38,161 nt of DNA, from the NCBI RefSeq assembly GCF_010093225.1, contig NZ_PDWM01000031.1, positions 1 through 38,161 of the forward strand, read 5' to 3'. Shown piece by piece: positions 1 to 9,243 of the stretch. The number at the start of each line of letters is the position of its first letter. The first letter of the stretch is position 1. Origin of the DNA: Pseudoxanthomonas koreensis (GTDB taxonomy: Bacteria > Pseudomonadota > Gammaproteobacteria > Xanthomonadales > Xanthomonadaceae). Below the pieces are notes generated by a model. The model did no database searches, was not told where the DNA came from, and was given only the letters and a program-made list of their open reading frames with translations. Made by a program: the position numbers and the translations under genes.

Positions 1-1
1 G

Positions 2-113
2 GGATGTGCCGCGCTCGCGAACTGAGGCAGGGACGCCGACGTGAGCGACGACCCCCAATGCGGCAGAACGGCGGCCCCCACCGGAGCCGACGCAACTGGA
101 CGCCTTGGCCTTT
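2..113. repeat. Terminal inverted repeat, left copy
   Basis: This stretch matches the reverse complement of 38049-38160 at 108 of 112 positions by eye; differences are at 58, 97, 101 and 107. It begins beside a tgtgcc half-site that in the intact element at 20211-20226 pairs with ggcaca across a tcca loop. The left edge therefore looks like one arm of a long palindrome. Bases 114-268 show no gene or clear promoter. Confidence 0.85.
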
Positions 114-268
114 GCCTTGGCTCCGGGCCATCCAGGAAAGGCGCCATTCCGCCGCGTTCCCGCCACCCCGGGGCACCCGGGTGGAACGGACCATCGTGGC
201 CACGCGCCTCGTTCCGCGTGCCGCGGGGACCTATCTTGGATGCATCCCCCGGACACGATTCCCACGCC

Positions 269-562
269 ATGGCTTCCCGCCCAAACCGCTACCGGATCAC
301 CGTCACCCCGGTCGAGAACGACGGCCTCCCCTGCCGCGGTCGCTGCAGCATCGAGTTCGACCACGCCAGCGGCGAAGACTGGATGCGCCTGCTCGAAGGC
401 AGCCAGCGCCTGCCGGGCTTCGCCGGCGACGAACGCGCGGCGCTGCTGGTCGGCGCCCGCCTGCTCGAAGGGCTGGCGCGCCGCGCGCGCGGCGACGGCG
501 ACCCGCTGCAGGACCTGCGCGCGCCGCTGGCGGCGCTGCTGCAGCACATCGGCACATCCTGA
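269..562 (+). CDS. DUF3861 domain protein
   Basis: A 97-residue cytoplasmic protein with no signal peptide or membrane segment. It starts with an RYRITVTPVE strand, then a CSIEF/DWMRLLE segment and a C-terminal helical part. That order and length match the small DUF3861 family of gammaproteobacteria, whose function is unknown. The ATG at 269 is chosen because the family motif starts a few residues later; the open frame runs further upstream only through unrelated, arginine-rich translation. No strong ribosome binding site is visible. It stands alone, 88 bases ahead of the next gene on the same strand. The family assignment is from recall of its pattern. Confidence 0.7.
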   Translation: MASRPNRYRITVTPVENDGLPCRGRCSIEFDHASGEDWMRLLEGSQRLPGFAGDERAALLVGARLLEGLARRARGDGDPLQDLRAPLAALLQHIGTS

Positions 563-650
563 CGCCGGCCGGACGCCACTCCACGCGGGCAACGCCATCC
601 CCGCGACCGGCGCGCTATCCTGCGCCGCAAGCCCACACCGGCGAAGCACC

Positions 651-1190
651 ATGCGCTCCCGGCCCTCGCTGCGACTGACCGTTATCCTGCTGCTGGCATT
701 GCCGCTGGCGCACTGCTCCTGCCAGCGCGACCCCGGCGCGGACACCACCGCTACCGTGACGGCGGAAGCGGAACTGTCCGTTCCGGCGGCAGGCCCGGTG
801 CCCGCCGATACCGCCCGTGCGGCCGCGGGCGAGGCGGCGGCGCGCGCGGCCAACCTCGCCGCGTCCACCCTGCACGCCTACCTCGGCGCACTGCCCGCGG
901 GCGACCGCAGCCGCGCCGACGCCTACTGGTCCGGCGGCCGTCCGGGGTCGCCGGCTGGTGACGAGTTGCTGCGCGGCATCGACGGCCTGCGTTCGATGCA
1001 GGTCCGCAACGACCCGCCGCAGGCGCTGGACCGCGAATCGCCGCCGCGCGCGTTCGAGATCCCGGTGCGCCTGCGCCTGGACACGGTGGACGGTCCTGCG
1101 CAGGTCGCCGGTTCGTACCGGCTGCGCTCCACCATCGATGGACGCGGCTGGGAAATCACCTCGGCCTCGCTGCATCCGGTCCTGGACTGA
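651..1190 (+). CDS. Small secreted protein, possible lipoprotein
   Basis: A 179-residue protein of unknown function. Residues 1-20 form a basic then strongly hydrophobic export signal ending in PLAHCSC. Cys22 or Cys24 could be lipidated, but His before Cys22 is not a normal lipobox residue, so plain secretion is equally possible. Residues 25-70 are Ala- and Thr-rich and low in complexity. The rest (about 70-179) looks globular and ends in beta-rich sequence (RAFEIPVRLRL, then WEITSASL). The start at 651 is the only ATG directly before the signal sequence. It converges on the SET-domain gene, whose stop codon lies eight bases beyond this one. Confidence 0.65.
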   Translation: MRSRPSLRLTVILLLALPLAHCSCQRDPGADTTATVTAEAELSVPAAGPVPADTARAAAGEAAARAANLAASTLHAYLGALPAGDRSRADAYWSGGRPGSPAGDELLRGIDGLRSMQVRNDPPQALDRESPPRAFEIPVRLRLDTVDGPAQVAGSYRLRSTIDGRGWEITSASLHPVLD

Positions 1191-1197
1191 GCAGCGC

Positions 1198-1665
1198 TCA
1201 GCGCTTGGGCTGGAGCATCGTCCCGGTGCACTCGGGCGAGCCGCACAGGCAGGCCCAGATCTTCTTCAGCCGCGGCGTGTGCCGCTCGGCCAGGGTGATG
1301 CCGTAGTTGTAGGTCAGCTCCTCGCCCGGGGCGATATCGCGGATCGCCTCGATGAAGACCCGGTCCTTGCGCCGGTTCTTGCCGTCGTGTTCTTCGATCA
1401 CCGCCTCGCAGTTCGGCGCGCAGCTGTGGTTGATCCAGCGCGCATCGTTGCCGCCATGGTTGGCGTCGATCACGTATTCGTCGTTGATCGTGAACAGGAA
1501 GGTGTGGCCGCTGTCGACGTCGCCGGAATCGCCGGCGTCCACGTCCTCGTGGGTGCGCCGCTTGCCCTTGTATTCGATCAGGCGCTTGCCCTTGCGGATC
1601 GGTGCCACGGCGAACACGCCGTTGCCGTGGATGGGCGACTTGCGGGCGGCGATCTTGCGGGACAT
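1198..1665 (-). CDS. SET-domain protein lysine methyltransferase
   Basis: A 155-residue, nearly SET-only protein predicted to transfer methyl groups from S-adenosylmethionine to protein lysines. Visible motifs in order are HGNGVFA (13-19), RWINHSCAPNC (76-86) with the NHSC cofactor/lysine-channel motif, GEELTYNYG (114-122) with the catalytic Tyr region, and a post-SET zinc ligand set Cys139, Cys141, Cys146 with Cys82 or Cys86 nearby. Residues 39-53 are an acidic Asp/Gly insertion. The start at 1665 places the first motif close to the N terminus, as usual for bacterial members; the frame extends upstream but not as SET sequence. The substrate is unknown. The cytochrome gene at 1859 is divergent. 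Confidence 0.88.
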   Translation of the reverse strand: MSRKIAARKSPIHGNGVFAVAPIRKGKRLIEYKGKRRTHEDVDAGDSGDVDSGHTFLFTINDEYVIDANHGGNDARWINHSCAPNCEAVIEEHDGKNRRKDRVFIEAIRDIAPGEELTYNYGITLAERHTPRLKKIWACLCGSPECTGTMLQPKR

Positions 1666-1858
1666 GCAGGTTCCGGCGATGGGGAGGAACCCCGATTCTC
1701 GCCGATGGCGGCGCGCAGCCCAAGTCGTTCCCTCCGCGGGGCCCGGCGCACCCGTGGCGGAAGTCACCCGGACCGTCGCCATGGTGCGCGTCCATGCTGG
1801 CCTCGTGGGCGTGCTGCGGGCGTTAACCAGCCTGTCATCCACACACGCGAGCGCTTCC

Positions 1859-2437
1859 ATGCAAGTCCGTCCCATCCGCCAGGCCATCGCCATCGCCCTG
1901 TGCCTGGCCAGCCCGTGCCTGCTGTCCGCCTGTCAGCCGGCGGCCACCGCGACCGTCCCGGTGGCGGCTGCAACTCCGGCGGCCGCGGCCGCGCCCGCCG
2001 TCGACCTGGTCGCACGCGGCGAATACCTGGTCCGTATCGCCGGCTGCAACGACTGCCATACCGCCGGCTACGCCGAACGCCAGGGCCAGGTGCCGAAGGA
2101 GCAGTGGCTGACCGGTTCGGCGCCGCTGGGTTACAACGGCCCCTGGGGTACCACCTACGCGACCAACCTGCGGCTGCGCATGCAGGAGATGGACGAGGCG
2201 CAGTGGCTGGAATACAGCGCCCACCTGCGCGCGCGGCCGATCATGCCGGACTTCGCCCTGCGCGAAATGACCGAAGAGGACCGCCGCGCCCTGTACCGCT
2301 TCATCCGCGGCCTGGGCCCGGCCGGTGAACGCGCGCCCGCCGCGCTGCCACCCGGGCAAACGCCACCTCCGCCGGTACTGGCGTTGGTCCTGCCGCCTGC
2401 CCCCGGCGGCGCCACGGCCGCGGCGAACACTCCCTGA
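1859..2437 (+). CDS. Lipoprotein c-type cytochrome
   Basis: A 192-residue single-haem cytochrome c, predicted to be anchored to a membrane in the periplasm by lipid on Cys25 (lipobox LLSAC after a hydrophobic signal). Residues 27-48 are an Ala/Thr/Val linker. The haem site is CNDCH at 63-67. Met129 or Met137 could be the distal ligand. The C terminus (about 160-192) is Pro/Ala-rich. The family often appears as a small c-type cytochrome with a WGTTYATNLR segment, present here at 96-105. No oxidase or dehydrogenase partner is adjacent, so its redox partner is unknown. The SUF promoter follows after about 30 bases. Confidence 0.82.
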   Translation: MQVRPIRQAIAIALCLASPCLLSACQPAATATVPVAAATPAAAAAPAVDLVARGEYLVRIAGCNDCHTAGYAERQGQVPKEQWLTGSAPLGYNGPWGTTYATNLRLRMQEMDEAQWLEYSAHLRARPIMPDFALREMTEEDRRALYRFIRGLGPAGERAPAALPPGQTPPPPVLALVLPPAPGGATAAANTP

Positions 2438-2466
2438 AGCCCCGCCGGCCGGCGCGTCCGGCCGGC

Positions 2467-2508
2467 TTGGCCGGGCCGGGGCAAAAGCGTACAATTTCGG
2501 TACGCTTT
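2467..2508 (+). promoter_or_regulatory. sufR promoter with palindromic operator
   Basis: A sigma-70-like promoter is readable: TTGGCC at 2467-2472, 17 bases, then TACAAT at 2490-2495. A 9-bp perfect inverted repeat (aaagcgtac at 2484-2492, gtacgcttt at 2500-2508, 7-base spacer) covers the -10 box. This is a good place for a repressor, and the next gene encodes an Rrf2-family regulator, so autorepression is inferred. The transcription start would fall near 2502, about 26 bases before the ATG. Confidence 0.65.
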
Positions 2509-2527
2509 CATCCCCCCCCACCCCGCC

Positions 2528-2986
2528 ATGCTCCGCGTCACCAAGCTGACCGATTACGCCACCGTGGTCCTGACCGTGCTCGCCACGCGCCGGGGCCAGG
2601 TGCTGAGCGCGGCCGAGCTGGCCGAGCATTCCGGGCTGGAGCCGCCCACCGTCAGCAAGCTGCTCAAGCCGCTGGCCCAGGCCGGGCTGGTCGAGGGCCT
2701 GCGCGGCGTGCACGGCGGCTACCGCCTCAGCCGCGACGCGGCCGCGATCAGCCTGATCGAGATCGTCGAGGCGATGGAAGGCCCGCTGGCGATGACCGAA
2801 TGCAGCCAGCACGACAGCAACTGCGGCATCGCCCACCAGTGCGGCGTACGCGCCAACTGGCGCCTGATCAACGACGTCGTCGCCGACGCACTGCGCGGGG
2901 TGACCCTGGCGCAGATGCTGCGCCCGCCACCGCCCACCACTCCCACCACGCGCCGGCGCGAGATCGCCGTGCGCATCGCCAGCTGA
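2528..2986 (+). CDS. Rrf2-family regulator of the SUF operon
   Basis: A 152-residue transcription factor of the Rrf2/IscR family, of the kind that heads suf operons in xanthomonads. Residues 1-70 are a winged helix (LTDYATVVL, then [21 protein letters not shown] and the HGGYRLSR wing). Cys92, Cys99 and Cys105 are spaced much like the three cluster ligands of IscR, so it probably senses cluster status through a bound Fe-S cluster. The tail (136-152) is Pro/Thr-rich. It lies 16 bases upstream of sufB in the same direction. A palindrome over its own -10 box suggests autoregulation and joint control of the operon. The function is inferred from family and context. Confidence 0.9.
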   Translation: MLRVTKLTDYATVVLTVLATRRGQVLSAAELAEHSGLEPPTVSKLLKPLAQAGLVEGLRGVHGGYRLSRDAAAISLIEIVEAMEGPLAMTECSQHDSNCGIAHQCGVRANWRLINDVVADALRGVTLAQMLRPPPPTTPTTRRREIAVRIAS

Positions 2987-3002
2987 ACCCCTAGGCAGCC
3001 CC

Positions 3003-4481
<1,479 letters not shown>

Positions 4482-4552
4482 GCCCGGCTCCATCTCCCCT
4501 GCAAACGCATTCGAACACCAGGCGGGCCCGGCCCGTCCCACGGAAAACCACC

Positions 4553-5316
<764 letters not shown>

Positions 5317-5317
<1 letters not shown>

Positions 5318-6624
5318 TGGGCGCCCTGCTCGACTCGTTCCGCGACAGTTTCGCCGCGCTGCGCGAGCCCGACGTGCAGCAGCTCGGCGCAGGCCGCCGC
5401 GAGGCGCTCGACGCACTGCTCGCCGACGGCCTGCCCGGTCCGCGCGAAGAAGCGTGGAAGTACACGCCGCTGCGCGCACTCGAACGGCGCGCCTTCGCAG
5501 CCGCCGACGCCGCCCCGCCGGCGTTCGACGCCGCCCTGCTGGCCGCGATCCCGGCGCCGCGCCTGGTCTTCACCAACGGCCGCTTCGATGCCGCGCACAG
5601 CGACCTGTCCGGGCTGGCGGGTGGCGTGAGCGTGGAAGCGCTGTCGCAGGTCCTCGCAAAGGGCGAACCGCGCGACGCCAACTTCCTGCTGCGCCGCTAC
5701 CCGCGCCGCGACGAACCCTTCGCCCGCGCCAACGCCGCCTTGGCCGAGGACGGCGCGGTGGTCCGCGTCGATGCCGGCGTCCACGCCGGGGCGCCGCTGC
5801 ACCTGGTCTTCGTCGGCGTGCCGCAGGCCGGCGACCGCGCCTGGCACCTGCGCCACTTCATCGAGCTGCACAACGACGCCAGGCTCGACATCGTCGAGCA
5901 CCAGCTCGCCGCCGGCGACCATGCCCACCTCGCCAACGACGTGCTGCACCTGCACGCCGGCCAGCGCGCGGTGGTCCGCCACGCGCGCGTGCAGGAGGAC
6001 GCCGCCCGAGCCACCCGTTTCGCCCGCACCGACGCGGTGCTCGCGCGCGAGGCGCAGTACCGGCGCTTCGACCTGGAACTCGGCGCGGCCCTGGCCCGCC
6101 ACGAACTCAACGTGCGCCTGGAAGGCGACGGCGCGAAGCTGCTCGCCAATGGCGTGCTGCTCGGCGACGGCCGCCGCCACGTCGATACCCGCCTGGGGAT
6201 CGAGCACATCGCCCGCGACACCGGCTGCGAACTGCTCTGGCGCGGAATTGCCGATGGCCGCAGCAAGGTGGTGTTCCACGGCGGCATCCACATCCGCGCC
6301 GGCGCCGACGGCACCGACGCCGCGCTGTCGAACAAGAACCTGCTGCTGTCGGCCGACGCCGAAGTCGACACCCAGCCGGTGCTGGTGATCGACGCCGACG
6401 AGGTCAAGGCCGCGCACGGCGCCACCGTCGGCCAGCTCGACGCCAATGCCCTGTTCTACCTGCGCTCGCGCGGCCTGCCCGAGGCCCAGGCCCGGCGCCT
6501 GCTGACCGTGGCCTTCTGCCGCGAGCCGCTGCTGGCGCTGGAGGACGACGGCCTGCGCAGCCTGCTGCTGGCGCGCCTGGACGCCGCCCTGGCGGCCGCG
6601 CTGGGCGAAGGAGACGCCGCGTGA
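5317..6624 (+). CDS. sufD: Fe-S cluster assembly protein SufD
   Basis: A 435-residue SufD, the partner of SufB in the SufBC2D scaffold and important for iron acquisition by the complex. The N-terminal part includes REEAWKYTPLRAL, typical of SufD. The C-terminal half is the shared SufB/SufD beta-helix with KVVFHGGIHIRAGADGTDA and NKNLLLS. His367 in VKAAHGATVGQLD corresponds to the essential histidine of E. coli SufD (His360). The segment LFYLRSRGLPEAQARRLL follows. The start overlaps the sufC stop by one base, and the end overlaps the sufS GTG start by four bases, so the three genes are tightly coupled. Confidence 0.96.
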
Positions 6625-7895
6625 ACGAACAGGCCGCCGCCGTACACGACGCCGCGATGGTCCGGCACGAAGGCAACGGCAGCGTGGACTGGGCGCGGGT
6701 GCGCGCCGACTTCCCGCTGCTGATGCGCGAAGTCCACGGCAAGCCGCTGGTCTACCTGGACAACGCCAACACCTCGCAGAAGCCGCTGCCGGTGATCGCC
6801 GCGCAGGACGAGTTCTACCGCCGCCACAACGCCAACGTCAGCCGCGCCGTGCACGCGCTCGGCGCCGAGGCCACCGAGGCCTACGAGGCCGCGCGCCGCA
6901 AGCTGGCCCGCTTTCTCAACGTGCGCGCCGACGAGCTGGTGCTGTGCAGCGGCACGACCTTCGCGATCAACCTCGTCGCCTATTCGTGGGCGCTGCCGCG
7001 GCTGAAGGAAGGCGACACCATCCTGGTCTCGCGGATGGAACACCACGCCAACATCGTGCCCTGGCAGCTGGTGGCCCAGCGCACCGGCGCGAAGATCAGG
7101 GTCGCCGAGATCCTCCCCGACGGCAGCCTGGACCTGGACGCGCTGCATGCGGCGATGACCGCGGACGTGAAGCTGCTGGCCGTGGGCCACGTCTCCAACG
7201 TGCTCGGTACGGTCAACCCGGTGCGCGAGATCTGCCGCGAGGCGCGCCGCCGCGGCATCGTCACCGTGGTCGACGGTTCCCAGGCCGCGCCGCACCTCAA
7301 GCTCGACGTGCCCTCGATCGGCTGCGACTTCTATGCGGTCACCGGCCACAAGATGTGCGGCCCCACCGGCACCGGCGCGCTGTGGGCCCGGCGCGAGCAC
7401 CTGCAGGCGATGCCGCCGTTCCTCGGCGGCGGCGAGATGATCCGCGAGGTGAGCTTCGAAGGGACCGTGTTCAACGACCCGCCCCACCGCTTCGAGGCCG
7501 GCACCCCGAACATCGCCGGCTTCGTCGGCCTGGGCGCGGCGGTCGACTACCTTGAATCGATCGGCATGGACAACATCGCCGCGCGCGAGACCGAACTGCT
7601 GGCGCATGCCACCGAAGCGCTGCAGGCCGTCCCCGGCCTGCGCATCATCGGCACCGCGCCCGGCAAGGCGGCGGTGATCTCGTTCCTGGTCGACGGCGCC
7701 CATGCCCACGACCTGGCCACCCTGCTCGACCTGGAGGGCGTGGCGGTGCGCTCGGGCCAGCACTGCGCGCACCCGCTGCTGCAGTACTTCGGCGTGGCCG
7801 CGACGCTGCGCGCCTCGCTGGCCTTCTACAACACCCATGACGAGATCGACCGCTTCGTCGCCGCCCTCGACAAGACCCGCCGCCTGCTGGCGTAG
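6621..7895 (+). CDS. sufS: Cysteine desulfurase SufS
   Basis: A 424-residue pyridoxal-phosphate enzyme that removes sulfur from cysteine as a persulfide for cluster assembly. Lys244 in TGHKMCGPTG binds the cofactor. Cys382 in RSGQHCAHP is the persulfide-forming residue in the SufS-type motif. The GTG at 6621 overlaps the sufD TGA by four bases. An ATG at 6657 is an alternative start, because the family core begins near WARVRADFPLL. The TAG stop lies inside a GTAG-type REP hairpin at 7892-7915. No sufE or sufU sulfur acceptor follows, so the partner must be encoded elsewhere. Confidence 0.96.
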   Translation: MNEQAAAVHDAAMVRHEGNGSVDWARVRADFPLLMREVHGKPLVYLDNANTSQKPLPVIAAQDEFYRRHNANVSRAVHALGAEATEAYEAARRKLARFLNVRADELVLCSGTTFAINLVAYSWALPRLKEGDTILVSRMEHHANIVPWQLVAQRTGAKIRVAEILPDGSLDLDALHAAMTADVKLLAVGHVSNVLGTVNPVREICREARRRGIVTVVDGSQAAPHLKLDVPSIGCDFYAVTGHKMCGPTGTGALWARREHLQAMPPFLGGGEMIREVSFEGTVFNDPPHRFEAGTPNIAGFVGLGAAVDYLESIGMDNIAARETELLAHATEALQAVPGLRIIGTAPGKAAVISFLVDGAHAHDLATLLDLEGVAVRSGQHCAHPLLQYFGVAATLRASLAFYNTHDEIDRFVAALDKTRRLLA

Positions 7896-7982
7896 AGCGG
7901 GGCTTGCCCCGCTGCGCTTGCCGTTCCGATCGAGCGGGGGCTGGGAGCGGGGAACAGGAGCAGCGGGGCAAGCCCCGCTCTA
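7893..7982. repeat. Inverted pair of GTAG-type REP hairpins
   Basis: A 23-bp sequence at 7893-7915 is repeated as a perfect inverse at 7960-7982. Each copy carries agcggggc-tt-gccccgct, a self-complementary hairpin, with a preceding GTAG at one end. That is the form of the GTAG-type (SMAG-like) REP elements described in Stenotrophomonas and relatives. The first copy supplies the stop codon of sufS. The pair could fold as one long stem and lower read-through into the GNAT gene, or stabilise the upstream message. Confidence 0.85.
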
Positions 7983-7992
7983 CAATACGGGA

Positions 7993-8535
7993 ATGGAACC
8001 ACTCGTTTTCCGCGCGGCCACCGAGGCCGACATCCCCGCCCTGGTCGAGCTGGTGACCTCCGCCTACCGCGGCGATGCCAGCCGCGCCGGCTGGACTACC
8101 GAAGCCGACATGCTCGACGGCCAGCGCATCGAGCCGGACGTGTTGCGCCACGATATCGCCCGCCCGCGCAGCGTGGTGCTGCTGGCCGAACGCGAAGGCG
8201 CGCTGCTGGCCTGCGCGCACGTGGCCGACGAGGACGGCGCCGGCTACTTCGGCATGTTCTCGGTGCGCCCGGACCTGCAGGGCGGTGGCGTGGGCAAGGC
8301 GCTGCTGGCCGAGGCCGAGCGCATCGCGCGCGAGGACTGGGCCCTGCCGCGCATGCGCATGACCGTGATCGACATCCGCGACGCGCTGATTGCCTTCTAC
8401 CAGCGCCGCGGCTACGTCCGCACCGGCATCCACAAGCCCTTCCCCTACGGCGACGAGCGCTTCGGCATCCCGCTGCGCGACGACCTGCGCTTCGAGGTGC
8501 TGGAGAAGGACCTGCATGCGGGTGCGGCAGCGTGA
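7993..8535 (+). CDS. GNAT-family N-acetyltransferase
   Basis: A 180-residue acetyltransferase of the GNAT fold, expected to transfer acetyl from acetyl-CoA to an amine; the substrate cannot be read from the sequence. The acetyl-CoA loop is VRPDLQGGGVGKALL (91-105), preceded by the strand GYFGMFSV. Motif B is IAFYQRRGYVRTG. The ATG at 7993 follows the REP pair after ten bases. A TACAAT at 7981-7986 resembles a -10 box but is very close to the start codon. The stop overlaps the Rieske gene start by four bases, so the two are co-translated. The role next to the SUF operon is unknown. Confidence 0.88.
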   Translation: MEPLVFRAATEADIPALVELVTSAYRGDASRAGWTTEADMLDGQRIEPDVLRHDIARPRSVVLLAEREGALLACAHVADEDGAGYFGMFSVRPDLQGGGVGKALLAEAERIAREDWALPRMRMTVIDIRDALIAFYQRRGYVRTGIHKPFPYGDERFGIPLRDDLRFEVLEKDLHAGAAA

Positions 8536-8867
8536 ACGCGCCCGCCTGGACCTTCGTCTGCGCCAGCGGCGAGCTGCTGCCCGGCGAAATGCGCCCGGTG
8601 TTCGACGAGGTCACCGGCACGCCGATCGTGGTGGTCAACCTCGACGGCGAGCTCTACGCCCTGGAGGACCGCTGCAGCCACGAGGACTTCGAACTGTCTT
8701 CCGGCGCCGTCGACCCGGCCGAGGGCAGCATCGAATGCGTGCTGCACGGTGCGCGCTTCGATATCCGCGACGGCCGCGCCCTGTGCGCGCCGGCGTACAC
8801 GGGGGTGGCGAAATTCCCGGTCAAGCTCGAACACGGCGGGATCTGGACCCGCGACGACCGCGGCTGA
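8532..8867 (+). CDS. Rieske-type [2Fe-2S] ferredoxin-like protein
   Basis: A 111-residue soluble Rieske protein. The two cluster-binding motifs are CSH (Cys48, His50) and CVLH (Cys69, His72), the spacing of Rieske ferredoxins and of NirD-like or dioxygenase ferredoxin subunits. There is no signal peptide or membrane anchor, so it acts in the cytoplasm as a small electron carrier. The GTG start overlaps the GNAT stop by four bases. Its place behind sufBCDS makes it a likely client of, or electron donor to, cluster assembly, but no oxygenase is nearby and the partner is unknown. Confidence 0.92.
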   Translation: MNAPAWTFVCASGELLPGEMRPVFDEVTGTPIVVVNLDGELYALEDRCSHEDFELSSGAVDPAEGSIECVLHGARFDIRDGRALCAPAYTGVAKFPVKLEHGGIWTRDDRG

Positions 8868-8896
8868 CGGGCATCGCCATCAAGAACCTTTCGCGT

Positions 8897-8926
8897 TTGC
8901 GTTCGATAATTATTCCCATTTAGAAT
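8897..8926 (+). promoter_or_regulatory. Fur-box promoter of the TonB-dependent receptor gene
   Basis: TTGCGT at 8897-8902, 18 bases, then TAGAAT at 8921-8926 form a sigma-70-like promoter. The spacer is a candidate Fur box, ttcgataattattcccatt at 8902-8920. By eye it matches 15 of 19 positions of the palindromic form aatgataattattctcatt. Iron-bound Fur sitting here would block RNA polymerase, so the receptor should be expressed under iron limitation. Confidence 0.75.
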
Positions 8927-9243
8927 GGAGCCTCACGATCCGCTTTCCGGTGGATCCCACCGAGGCCTCCTTGCCAGATCCGCTGCAAACCGCAGAGTTG
9001 AGCCGCCCGCACGACTCCCGCTGCGCGCGACCGGCGATGCCGGTCGCCCCGCAGCTGCGCCTGCGTCCCAGCCAGGCGCCTCCGGCCTCCTGACTCCCGC
9101 GCCCCCTGGCCGCGTCGCGGGCAGGCACGACCGCAGTTCCGCCCACCGAATCCGAATCCGCCCCCATCCGCAGCCGCGGCCAGTCCATGGTCGCTGCCGC
9201 GCATGCCGCGCCGCCTTCTCTCCCCCCCTGCACGAAACCATCC
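8927..9243 (+). other. Long 5' leader of the receptor gene
   Basis: About 310 bases lie between the Fur-box promoter and the receptor ATG. I see no gene here; the open frames are arginine- and proline-rich shadows. Two hairpins are readable: a 6-bp stem at 8948-8953/8957-8962 and a perfect 9-bp stem at 9027-9035/9039-9047 with a 3-base loop. Neither is followed by a U-run. Whether the leader is regulatory or just spacing is unknown. Confidence 0.4.

Noticed and set aside
4-678. Protein-like frame beginning in the terminal repeat at the left edge
   Set aside because: The shared N-terminal translation at both ends is due to the inverted repeat; the downstream parts are unrelated.
7981-7986. 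TACAAT as the promoter of the GNAT gene
   Set aside because: It lies only six bases before the ATG and has no -35 box; it would need a leaderless transcript.
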